Positions 8,710 to 15,087 of a DNA stretch of 58,564 nt are shown here, piece after piece. Source of the stretch: an uncultured Pseudoxanthomonas sp. (GTDB taxonomy: Bacteria; Pseudomonadota; Gammaproteobacteria; Xanthomonadales; Xanthomonadaceae); contig CAMPIO010000012.1 of the NCBI GenBank assembly GCA_946886405.1, positions 1 through 58,564 on the forward strand. Direction: 5' to 3'. Both the position numbers and the translations under genes were made by a program. Position 1 is the stretch's first letter. Each line of letters starts with the position of its first letter. Under the pieces are notes generated by a model. The model was not told the origin of the DNA and did not search any database. It saw nothing but the letters and a program-made list of their open reading frames with translations.

Positions 8710-9156
8710 TCAGCGCATCGATGGCGTCAGCCGCTTGCGCATGCACACCGCCGATGCGGGACAGAGCGAACGGAACTCCGCAGAGGATTGCAGCGAGGCG
8801 GGAGCTTCGTGGCGTGGCAACGCCTCGAAGCCCTGCAGCAGGAAGAAGCGCTCGGCGGTCTGGGTAAGCAGGTACACCGTGTCGATGCCGCGATGGCGGG
8901 CCGTGGCTTCCAGTTCCGACACCAGTCGCCGCGCGATCCCCTGGCCCCGATGATCCTGTGCCACCGCGAGCGAACGCAGCAGCGCGTCCGTGCCGAAGGA
9001 CTGCAACCCGATCACTCCCGTCGTGTCGCCGCCGCGCGCATCGACCAGGAACGTCACGTCGGCATCGGCCAGGTCTTCCGTCGGTAGCGAGGATTGCGTC
9101 AACAGCGCAAGCAGGTGTGGCCGGTCGTCCCCGGTGGCGAAGTGGATCGTGGTCAA
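8710..9156 (-). CDS. arsN2: Arsenic-resistance N-acetyltransferase ArsN2-like (GNAT)
   Basis: 148 residues with the acetyl-CoA loop DHRGQGIARRLV at about residues 69-80 and FFLLQGFEALPR near 105, the GNAT C-terminal signature. Proteins of this type in ars operons are named ArsN2. Related ArsN1 enzymes acetylate the amino group of glutamate-like arsenicals and herbicides. It is the last gene of the ars operon. Translation should begin at TTG 9156, which overlaps the aquaporin stop; no in-frame ATG lies near. The substrate is inferred only. Confidence 0.75.
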   Translation of the reverse strand: MTTIHFATGDDRPHLLALLTQSSLPTEDLADADVTFLVDARGGDTTGVIGLQSFGTDALLRSLAVAQDHRGQGIARRLVSELEATARHRGIDTVYLLTQTAERFFLLQGFEALPRHEAPASLQSSAEFRSLCPASAVCMRKRLTPSMR

Positions 9157-9827
9157 GCGGATTCCTCCTGCACGGGCGGCGCGGACGAAGCGAGCCGCGT
9201 CGCGACGGCCACGGCCAGCGCCGCACCGGCGAGCTGCGCCATCACGAAGCCCGCGATGTCATCGGGCCGGATACCGGCGAAGGTCTGCGTCAGCGCGCGC
9301 GCCACGGTCACCGCGGGATTGGCGAACGAGGTACTGGCGGTGAACCAGTACGCCGCAAAAATGTAGCTCGCCACCAGCGCGGGAATCGCGCTCGCACGAT
9401 GGCGCAGGCCCAGCAGGATCGTCAGCAGCAGGCCGAACGTGGCGACGCCTTCGCTGAGCCACTGCGCGCCACCGCTGCGCGCACGCGTGCCGGGTTGGAG
9501 CAGCGCGAGATCGAACATCGCGTGCGCGAGCAGTACGCCCGCCACGGCGCCGACGGTCTGCACCACGATGTAGGCGACCGCCGCGCGCGTGCCGATCGCG
9601 CCGCGCCAGCGCATGGCCAGCGTCACCGCCGGATTGAAGTGCGCACCCGATACCGGTCCCAGCGTGGTGATCAGCACGTACAGCGCCCCAGCGGTCGCCG
9701 CCGCGTTCGCGAGCAATGCCACGGCAACGTTTCCACCTGCCAGCGACTCGCCCATGATCCCCGAGCCGACCACGACGGCCAGCAACAACAGCGTTCCGAG
9801 TCCTTCAGCCAGCAGTGCACGCTGCAT
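9153..9827 (-). CDS. MIP-family aquaporin/aquaglyceroporin in the ars operon
   Basis: 224 residues with six membrane helices and the two half-helix signatures HFNPAVTLA (about residue 60) and FANPAVTVA (about residue 175). Both NPA boxes are intact, so it should form a pore. In Sinorhizobium the ars-operon channel AqpS replaces a pump and lets arsenite leave down its gradient. The same role is likely here because no ArsB or Acr3 gene is in the operon. The ATG overlaps the arsC stop by one base (TGATG) and the arsN2 TTG start overlaps its stop. Selectivity-filter residues were not worked out. Confidence 0.8.
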   Translation of the reverse strand: MQRALLAEGLGTLLLLAVVVGSGIMGESLAGGNVAVALLANAAATAGALYVLITTLGPVSGAHFNPAVTLAMRWRGAIGTRAAVAYIVVQTVGAVAGVLLAHAMFDLALLQPGTRARSGGAQWLSEGVATFGLLLTILLGLRHRASAIPALVASYIFAAYWFTASTSFANPAVTVARALTQTFAGIRPDDIAGFVMAQLAGAALAVAVATRLASSAPPVQEESA

Positions 9828-10216
9828 CAGAGCGATTCCAGCAGCGCTTTCACCCGACGCCCGATGTCATCGCGCACGGCCCGATAGCCGTCGTCGTCCA
9901 TGTCGCGCGGATCCGGCAGGCCCCAGTCCTCGCGCCTTTTCGCAGGAATCCATGGGCACTCGTCGCCGCAGCCCATGGTGATGACGGCATCGAAGTCGCC
10001 TTCCATCTCGTCCAGTGACTTGGACCCGTGCGTCGACAGGTCATAGCCCAGTTCCGACATGAAGCGGATGGCCTTTGGGTTGATGCGCCCCGAGGGTCGC
10101 GAGCCGGCACTGGAGGCGTCGACGCCGGTGCCGCCGTGCAGGTGCGCGAAAGCTTCGGCCATCTGGCTGCGATTGGAGTTTTCGATGCAGACAAAGAGAA
10201 CGCGGGGAATGGTCAT
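9827..10216 (-). CDS. arsC: Arsenate reductase, low-molecular-weight phosphatase type (first copy)
   Basis: 129 residues. The CX5R loop reads CIENSNRSQ at residues 10-18, the form seen in ArsC proteins of ars operons (VENSNRSQ type), and TMGCGDECPW supplies further redox cysteines near residue 83. The DPRD near residue 100 is the general-acid region. It reduces arsenate to arsenite using cysteine relay chemistry. It sits between a second arsC and the aquaporin, with which it overlaps by one base. The two ArsC copies differ strongly, so they are not a recent duplication. Confidence 0.85.
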   Translation of the reverse strand: MTIPRVLFVCIENSNRSQMAEAFAHLHGGTGVDASSAGSRPSGRINPKAIRFMSELGYDLSTHGSKSLDEMEGDFDAVITMGCGDECPWIPAKRREDWGLPDPRDMDDDGYRAVRDDIGRRVKALLESL

Positions 10217-10234
10217 GGCGATATCGTTGGCAGT

Positions 10235-10714
10235 TCAGGAGAGGCCGATGGCGCGCACGCGCTGTTCGCGCGCGAGGGCATCGAGCGAGGGCAGTGGCAA
10301 GGCCAGCAGCAGTTCGATGCGACGACGCAGGGTGACCCACGCATCCATGAAGCCTCCCAGGTCGTCGGGTCGCAGGGCAGGATCGGGCACGCCCCAATGC
10401 GCCAGCACGGGCTGGCCGGGCCATACCGGGCAGGCTTCGCCTGCGGCCTTGTCGCAGACCGTGATGATGAAATCCAGCGGAGGGGCGCCGGGTGCGGCGA
10501 ACTCGTCCCACGCCTTGCTGCGCAAGGGCGTGGTGTAACCCAGTTCGTCGATCAGCTTGCGTGCCAGCGGCTGCACGAGGCCCGTCGGCTGACTGCCTGC
10601 GCTGGACGCATGGAAGCGTCCTTTGCCCGACACGTTGAGCAGGGCTTCCGCCATCTGGCTGCGGGCGGAGTTGCCGGTGCAGAGGAAAAGCACGCGATAG
10701 AGAGGGTCGGTCAT
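10235..10714 (-). CDS. arsC: Arsenate reductase/low-molecular-weight phosphatase family (second copy)
   Basis: 159 residues with the classical loop CTGNSARSQ at residues 12-20 and ITVCDKAAGEACPVWPG around residue 85, where C88 and C95 could form the redox pair. The C-terminal part is longer than in the first copy. It lies between arsI and the first arsC with gaps of about 20 bp on either side. Function as an arsenate reductase follows from family and context. Having two different ArsC enzymes may allow use of different thiol donors, which is inference. Confidence 0.85.
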   Translation of the reverse strand: MTDPLYRVLFLCTGNSARSQMAEALLNVSGKGRFHASSAGSQPTGLVQPLARKLIDELGYTTPLRSKAWDEFAAPGAPPLDFIITVCDKAAGEACPVWPGQPVLAHWGVPDPALRPDDLGGFMDAWVTLRRRIELLLALPLPSLDALAREQRVRAIGLS

Positions 10715-10735
10715 GGTGGCGTCTCGTGTGGACTG

Positions 10736-11227
10736 TCAGCAGCAGCCGGACTGCGGTGCGCAGCAGGCACCGCCGGTGCCGGCGACCGCCGCTTTCATCG
10801 CCTTCGGATCAGGCGTGCAGCTGGCACCATCCGTCGCGCAGGCGGCATCGCCTGCGTGGTAGGTCGTGGCTGCGCCCAGCGTGTGGAAGGTTTCCCAGCG
10901 CGTGCCCTGCGGGTCTTCGGTCCACAGCTTGTCGGAGGTCGCGTAGCAGCAGATGGCCGCTTGCTCCGGTACCACGCTGCCACCGGCCGCATCGAGGCGA
11001 CGGCCGAACTCGCGCAGTCCGTCATCGTCATCGGCCTGCAGGCCCAGATGGTCAACGCCCGGCGCGCGACCGGTATTGGAGATGGCGAAGTTGACGCGCG
11101 GGTCGTCGAGCATCCACTTCGCGTAGTCCGCCTTCACCACGGAGGGGTCGCTGGCGAACAGCTGCGTGTAGAAGCGGATGCTGGCATCCAGGTCGGTGAC
11201 ATTGAGGTGTACGTGGAAGCGGTTCAT
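10736..11227 (-). CDS. arsI: ArsI/CadI-family vicinal-oxygen-chelate enzyme (C-As lyase candidate)
   Basis: The start at ATG 11227 (MNRFHVHLNVTDLD) overlaps the arsR stop as ATGA and gives 163 residues. It has the glyoxalase-like fold HLNVTDLDASIRFY...DHLGLQ...TRWETFH with H and E metal ligands, and the vicinal cysteines in AAICCYATSDKLW that bind trivalent arsenicals in ArsI. ArsI cleaves the carbon-arsenic bond of methylarsenite with oxygen. The last ~30 residues are rich in cysteine (GGACCAPQSGCC), an added thiol tail. CadI-type metal binding is the alternative. Confidence 0.8.
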   Translation of the reverse strand: MNRFHVHLNVTDLDASIRFYTQLFASDPSVVKADYAKWMLDDPRVNFAISNTGRAPGVDHLGLQADDDDGLREFGRRLDAAGGSVVPEQAAICCYATSDKLWTEDPQGTRWETFHTLGAATTYHAGDAACATDGASCTPDPKAMKAAVAGTGGACCAPQSGCC

Positions 11228-11562
11228 GGCGTGGCCTTCTTGCGGGGAATGCACGATGTGGCGGGCGCGCAGGCGGTGACGCCGTTGCAGCAGTTCTCGG
11301 TGAGGTACGCGACCAGCCCGTTCATCTGCAGGTAGTTGGCGCGCACGCGGATAACGCGTCCCTCGCGCGTGTCATGCACGAGGGCAGCGGCACGCAGGAC
11401 GTTGAGATGCGCGGTCAGCGTCGCGGGTGGCAGGTCGAGGCGATCGCGCAATTCGCCGACCGACAGGCCGTCGGGGCCCGCCTGCACCAGCGTGCGGAAC
11501 GCGGCCAGGCGGGACTCATGGCTGAGCGCAGCCAAGGACTTCAGGGCGGTATTCGTTTCCAT
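11224..11562 (-). CDS. arsR: ArsR-family arsenical repressor
   Basis: 112 residues forming a winged helix (SVGELRDRLDLPPATLTAHLNVLRAAALV). The C-terminal cysteines in TENCCNGVTACAPATSC replace the usual N-terminal CVC sensor, so this is the type with a C-terminal arsenite site. It represses its own operon, which runs to arsN2. An inverted repeat spans its start codon (separate entry). The message appears leaderless because the -10 element ends seven bases before the ATG. The stop overlaps the arsI start. Confidence 0.9.
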   Translation of the reverse strand: METNTALKSLAALSHESRLAAFRTLVQAGPDGLSVGELRDRLDLPPATLTAHLNVLRAAALVHDTREGRVIRVRANYLQMNGLVAYLTENCCNGVTACAPATSCIPRKKATP

Positions 11563-11596
11563 AATTCCAGAATATAGGAATTAATGCGTCGGTCAA
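11562..11596 (-). promoter_or_regulatory. ars promoter and ArsR operator, leaderless
   Basis: Reading the minus strand, TTGACC (11596-11591) and TATTCT (11574-11569) are separated by 16 bp. Seven-base arms TAATTCC (11562-11568) and GGAATTA (11577-11583) form an inverted repeat around the -10 element. Start of transcription falls at about 11561-11563, the A of the arsR ATG. A repressor dimer on the repeat would block polymerase, and the mRNA would have no leader or Shine-Dalgarno site. Confidence 0.7.
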
Positions 11597-11647
11597 GCCC
11601 TGCACACGATCAGCATCAGAGCGGGGAGGCAGGTTTCGACAGCGCAG

Positions 11648-11887
11648 TCAGCCGCTGCACCCGCCGCAGCACACCGATGGCATCCGTTCGATGGCATCGG
11701 CAGGCACGCGAATGCCGGCATCGGCGAAGGCATGCAGCAGTTCCACCGCCATGGCGCTGGTCGAGCAGCGCAGCATGCCGGTCGCGGCATCGCGATCGAG
11801 GACGACGGCGGGATCGAGGTCGAGCAGGTGTCGTTCGATGGTGGCCAGGTCGGCCTGCGCATCGTCCAGGCGGATCACGTATTCCAT
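11648..11887 (-). CDS. Small HMA-like protein with CCGGC tail, copy 1
   Basis: 79 residues. The predicted beta-alpha-beta-beta-alpha pattern resembles heavy-metal-associated domains, but the usual N-terminal CXXC is absent; instead it ends CCGGCSG. A second protein at 20820 aligns along its length (LxxxDPxxxV...TGxL...T...L...AG) and ends CCGGCSH, so they are paralogues. It is the last gene of the nirK-nirV-sco-azurin series, 58 bp after azurin. A copper-binding or copper-transfer role is inferred from the tail and neighbours. No function is established. Confidence 0.7.
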   Translation of the reverse strand: MEYVIRLDDAQADLATIERHLLDLDPAVVLDRDAATGMLRCSTSAMAVELLHAFADAGIRVPADAIERMPSVCCGGCSG

Positions 11888-11906
11888 GCGAGGACTCCGG
11901 AATGCA

Positions 11907-11930
11907 CTGCGCCGCCCGCAGGCGGCGCAG
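11907..11930. other. Perfect 10-bp hairpin between azurin and the CCGGC-tailed gene
   Basis: CTGCGCCGCC and its exact complement enclose the loop CGCA. No T-run is present on either side. It may partially terminate or mark the 3' end of the azurin message. Confidence 0.45.
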
Positions 11931-11945
11931 CGTGGGTCATCGTGC

Positions 11946-12401
11946 TTACTTGGTGACGACCAGCTTGCCCTTCATCAGGGTGGAGTGCCCGGGGAAGCTG
12001 CAGAAGAAACTGTAGTCGCCGCCGGCGGTGAGCTTCTTGCCGGGGAAGGTGATCTTGGTCTTCTGGCCGCCGCCCACCAGCGAGGTGTGCGCGATCACGC
12101 GTGCGTCGCCCGCCGGCACGTAGGCGCCCGCCGCGCCGGCCTTCATGCCATCGCGTGCCACGCCGGCCAGGTCGGCGGTCTTGGAGACCACCACGTTGTG
12201 GCCCATCGCGGTCACGGGCAGCTTGCCGCTGTGGGCCAGCTCGATGGTGATGGTCGGGCAACTGGCGGAAACGGTGGCTTCCTTCAGGTCGAACTTCATG
12301 GCGTCATCGCCCTTGAGGCTGACGGTGCAGTTGCCGGCGGCCTGCGCCATTCCTGCGGCGCTGAGCAGGGCGATGGCGACGAAGGTACGGGAGAGCTTCA
12401 T
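11946..12401 (-). CDS. azu: Azurin (type 1 copper protein)
   Basis: The start at ATG 12401 follows AAGGAG and gives 151 residues with a cleavable signal ending AQA (about residue 20). The copper ligands are all present: histidine in AMGHNVVVS, then Cys, His and Met in SFFCSFPGHSTLMKGKL. The disulphide pair is NCTVSL and SASCPT. Azurin carries electrons in the periplasm and is a known donor to copper nitrite reductase, whose gene lies three genes upstream on the same strand. An FNR-like box inside the end of sco could give azurin its own anaerobic promoter. Confidence 0.95.
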   Translation of the reverse strand: MKLSRTFVAIALLSAAGMAQAAGNCTVSLKGDDAMKFDLKEATVSASCPTITIELAHSGKLPVTAMGHNVVVSKTADLAGVARDGMKAGAAGAYVPAGDARVIAHTSLVGGGQKTKITFPGKKLTAGGDYSFFCSFPGHSTLMKGKLVVTK

Positions 12402-12450
12402 GGTGGAACTCCTTGGGGGAACGATCGGATGAGAGAGGTGTGTGGGTGCC

Positions 12451-12492
12451 ATGTCATCACGGTCCGGCGAGCAGCGCCTTGATCTGGATCAG
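12451..12492 (-). promoter_or_regulatory. Possible internal FNR-type promoter for azurin
   Basis: TTGATCTGGATCAG (12479-12492, one mismatch from the palindrome) lies inside the last codons of sco. Exactly 22 bp downstream on the minus strand is TGACAT (12456-12451), sharing three bases with a -10 element. Start would be near 12444, leaving a 43-base leader. Coding constraint on the same bases makes this uncertain. Confidence 0.35.
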
Positions 12493-13023
12493 GAAGGCAG
12501 GATCGGCGGCGGCGCCGTTCACCTCGCTGCGGGCGCGGATCCGGCCGTCGGCATCCAGCAGCACCAGCACGCTGGTGTGGTTGATGCTGCCGTCCTCGCG
12601 GAAGCGGTAGCGCACGTCGAGCACGCTGGCGATCGCGCGTACGTCGTTGTCGGCCGGGGTCAGGAACTGCCAACCGTCCGGCACGCGATGACGCTGTGCG
12701 ACGTCGCGCATCGCCGCCGGCATGTCGCGGGCGGGATCCAGGCTGAGCATGACCATGCCCAGTTGTCTGCGTTCGGCTGACGTCAGCTGTTTCTGCACGC
12801 TCTTGGCGTTCTCGATGATCAGTGGGCACATCAGGTGGCAGTGGGTGTAGAACATCGACACCACGCGTGCCTGGCCGCGCAGCGACGACCAGGCGACCGC
12901 CTTGCCGCCGGCATCCTGCGTGGTCGCCTGCAGGTGGTAGACCGAGTCGCCGGGCAAGGACTGCGCATGCGAAGGCGCTGCGAGGATGAGCACGGCGGAG
13001 AGCAACAGGGGAGCGATCTTCAT
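12457..13023 (-). CDS. SCO1/SenC-family copper chaperone or thiol-redox protein
   Basis: 188 residues with a signal peptide ending SHA and a thioredoxin fold. The copper motif is FYTHCHLMCP, a CxxxC pair, and the distal histidine is in SINHTSVLVL. SCO proteins load or reduce copper centres such as CuA; in this operon, between nirV and azurin, it may serve nitrite reductase or azurin, which is inference. Its ATG overlaps the nirV stop as ATGA. Confidence 0.85.
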   Translation of the reverse strand: MKIAPLLLSAVLILAAPSHAQSLPGDSVYHLQATTQDAGGKAVAWSSLRGQARVVSMFYTHCHLMCPLIIENAKSVQKQLTSAERRQLGMVMLSLDPARDMPAAMRDVAQRHRVPDGWQFLTPADNDVRAIASVLDVRYRFREDGSINHTSVLVLLDADGRIRARSEVNGAAADPAFLIQIKALLAGP

Positions 13024-13802
13024 GGGGTACTCCTTGCACAGCGGAAACCGAGGTTGCCCAGCGTGGCGCCGGGCTGCAGCGCCGACAGCAGGACGAAGCG
13101 CTTGACCACGCCGTAGTCGCCGGGATCGTTGAAACTCATGGCGGTGGCACCGCAGTAGCGGAGCGCATCGCCGTCCTGCTGCCCGCGGCGGTCGCCGTCG
13201 CCGAGCAGCGAGGCGACGTCCTCGCTCCACTCCCAGTGCGCGCCGTGCAGGCCGCGGATACCGTAGGCATTCGCCGGTGCACCGGGGGCGGCGTCGATCG
13301 CGTGCGGCGTGCCGTCGTTGACCTGGCGCACCCGCCACGCACGGTCGCCACGCGCGTCGCGGCGCGTGGCATCGGCCGCGGCGGCGTACTCCCACTCGAG
13401 GAAGCGCGGCAGGCGTGCCTGCTGTGCGCGGCAATAGGCATCGGCGGCGTACCAGTTCACGTGCACGACGGGGGCGTCGGGGTCGACACCCTCGCCCGGC
13501 GCATCGGCACGGGCCCACTGGCCGAGGTAACCCGGGCTGGCGAACACGGAAGGAATGTGGTCGCGCCGCCATTGGGGCTGATGGACGAGGAAGTCAGCGA
13601 ATTCACGGTTGCTGACGGGCTTGTCCATCAGCGAGAACGAGGCCACCCGCACCACGCGTGAGGCTTCTTCGAAACGGACCGAGGAACGGAAGTCGCCGCC
13701 CTCGACATACCGGTATCCGCTGCCTGCATCGGCGGCGACGGCCAATGCCGATGCCATGGCGAGCAGGAGGAGCGTGGCGGTCGAGGGCAGCGTTCGTTTC
13801 AT
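13020..13802 (-). CDS. nirV: NirV-like protein, formylglycine-generating-enzyme (SUMF1) fold
   Basis: 260 residues with a signal peptide (MKRTLPSTATLLLLAMASAL). SUMF1-fold landmarks are VSNREFADFL, PVVHVNWYAADAYCRAQQARLP, GLHGAHWEWSEDV and the terminal LGNLGFRCARS. True formylglycine enzymes have a copper-binding pair of cysteines; here the matching region reads RYCGATAMSFND with one cysteine, so catalysis is doubtful. Genes of this kind next to nirK are called nirV, and their job is unknown. It starts 7 bp after the nirK stop and overlaps sco. Confidence 0.85.
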   Translation of the reverse strand: MKRTLPSTATLLLLAMASALAVAADAGSGYRYVEGGDFRSSVRFEEASRVVRVASFSLMDKPVSNREFADFLVHQPQWRRDHIPSVFASPGYLGQWARADAPGEGVDPDAPVVHVNWYAADAYCRAQQARLPRFLEWEYAAAADATRRDARGDRAWRVRQVNDGTPHAIDAAPGAPANAYGIRGLHGAHWEWSEDVASLLGDGDRRGQQDGDALRYCGATAMSFNDPGDYGVVKRFVLLSALQPGATLGNLGFRCARSTP

Positions 13803-13809
13803 CGATGGC

Positions 13810-14871
13810 TCACTTCCTGTCGGCCGGCTTGGCTTCCGGGTACTCGATGTCGTGCTGCTGGCCCGTGTAGATGTCGGGGTTCTTGGCGCCCTCGACCTTC
13901 AGGATGCCCAGCGAGCCTTTGTGGAACGTGCGGAAGATGCTGTGGTCGACCAGCACGAAGTTGCCCGGCACGTCCGCCTTGAACTCGACCATGGCCGAAC
14001 CGCCGGCGGGGATCAGCGTGGTCTGCACGTTCTCCTGGTACTTGCTGCCGCCCTCGGTGTAGACCTTGTCGAAGATTTCGCCGATCACGTGGAAGCTGGA
14101 CACCAGGTTGGGGCCGCCGTTGCCGACGAACATGCGGATCGTCTCGCCGGCCTTCGCCGTCAGTGCGTTGTCGCCCTGCAGCGCATCGACCGAACCGTTG
14201 AACACCACGTAGGTCGGGTGCTCATCGATCGCCTTCTCCAGACTGAAGGGTTGCAGGCCGGGTTCGCCGTATGCGCCTTCGGTGTAGAAGTCGCCCTGCA
14301 CCACGTAGAACTCTTTGTCGACCGGCGGCAGGCCTTCTTCCGGCTCGACCAGGATCAGGCCGTACATGCCGTTGGCGATGTGCATGCCGACCGGCGCCAT
14401 CGCGCAGTGGTAGATGTACAGGCCCGGGTTCAACGCCTTGAAGGAGAACTGCGTTTCGTGGCCCGGCAGGGTGAACGTGGCTTCCGCGCCGCCGCCCTGG
14501 CCGCTGACGGCGTGCAGGTCGATGTTGTGCGACATGTGCGAGTCGTGGCGGTTCTTCAGCTTGAACTCCACCGTGTCGCCCTTGCGCACGCGGATGAAGC
14601 TGCCCGGCACTGTGCCACCGAAGGTCCAGAAGTTGTAGGTCACGCCGTCGGCCATGCGCATGTCCTTCTCGATCATTTCCAGATCGACGACGACATGGGC
14701 CGGCGTCTTGCGCGTGAGCGGCGCGGGCACCATCGGGGGCGCCGTCAGCACGGCATGGATGGTTTCGCCGGCCGGGGCGATCCTGTCGCTGGCGAGTGCG
14801 GGAATGGCGAACATCGCAGCGAGCGCGCCGGCGAGGGCGCAGGGGAGTACATGGGGGTGCAGGCGTTTCAT
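13810..14871 (-). CDS. nirK: Copper-containing nitrite reductase NirK
   Basis: The start at ATG 14871 ([17 protein letters not shown]) follows GAAGGAA and gives 353 residues with a signal ending ALA. Two cupredoxin domains carry the type 1 ligands ([11 protein letters not shown]) and type 2 ligands ([16 protein letters not shown], and VDHSIFR later), with the catalytic aspartate in the [12 protein letters not shown] region and histidine in SSFHVIGE. The enzyme reduces nitrite to NO in the periplasm. Two FNR-type boxes lie upstream. No C-terminal cytochrome domain is fused, so it depends on an external donor such as azurin. Confidence 0.97.
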   Translation of the reverse strand: MKRLHPHVLPCALAGALAAMFAIPALASDRIAPAGETIHAVLTAPPMVPAPLTRKTPAHVVVDLEMIEKDMRMADGVTYNFWTFGGTVPGSFIRVRKGDTVEFKLKNRHDSHMSHNIDLHAVSGQGGGAEATFTLPGHETQFSFKALNPGLYIYHCAMAPVGMHIANGMYGLILVEPEEGLPPVDKEFYVVQGDFYTEGAYGEPGLQPFSLEKAIDEHPTYVVFNGSVDALQGDNALTAKAGETIRMFVGNGGPNLVSSFHVIGEIFDKVYTEGGSKYQENVQTTLIPAGGSAMVEFKADVPGNFVLVDHSIFRTFHKGSLGILKVEGAKNPDIYTGQQHDIEYPEAKPADRK

Positions 14872-14909
14872 GGCGCGTTCCTTCGATGGGTCGTGGTGGG
14901 TGTGCATCC

Positions 14910-14951
14910 ATGGTGGAAATGCACTGCGACGCCGACGTTGATCTGGATCAA
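14910..14951 (-). promoter_or_regulatory. FNR/DNR-type promoter of nirK
   Basis: TTGATCTGGATCAA (14938-14951) is a perfect TTGAT-N4-ATCAA site. Twenty-two bp downstream on the minus strand is CACCAT (14915-14910), sharing A2, A5 and T6 with a -10 box. Class II geometry puts the start near 14903, giving a 31-base leader with a good ribosome site. Confidence 0.8.
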
Positions 14952-14987
14952 TCGTCGACGGCCGGAAGCGGGAATTCGCGCATCGGC

Positions 14988-15001
14988 TTGACCAAGGTCA
15001 A
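14988..15001. promoter_or_regulatory. Second FNR/DNR-type box between nirK and the copper receptor gene
   Basis: TTGACCAAGGTCAA is a perfect palindrome of the FNR family. Its centre is 50 bp upstream of the first box, about -91.5 for nirK, an allowed class I position. For the receptor gene at 15088 no good -10 sits 22 bp away (GCGTCG), so its effect there is unclear. Confidence 0.7.
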
Positions 15002-15087
15002 GCGCGTCGGGGGCTGCGACAACGCGTCGCATCTGCACTCCAGGGTGCGTCGCGAGAATGGGCGCATCACACGAAGGGAGATGCGCC

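Noticed and set aside
15001..15060. Class II FNR promoter for the copper receptor
   Set aside because: The hexamer 22 bp from the box is GCGTCG, with no resemblance to a -10. The box is listed, but its effect on this gene is left open.
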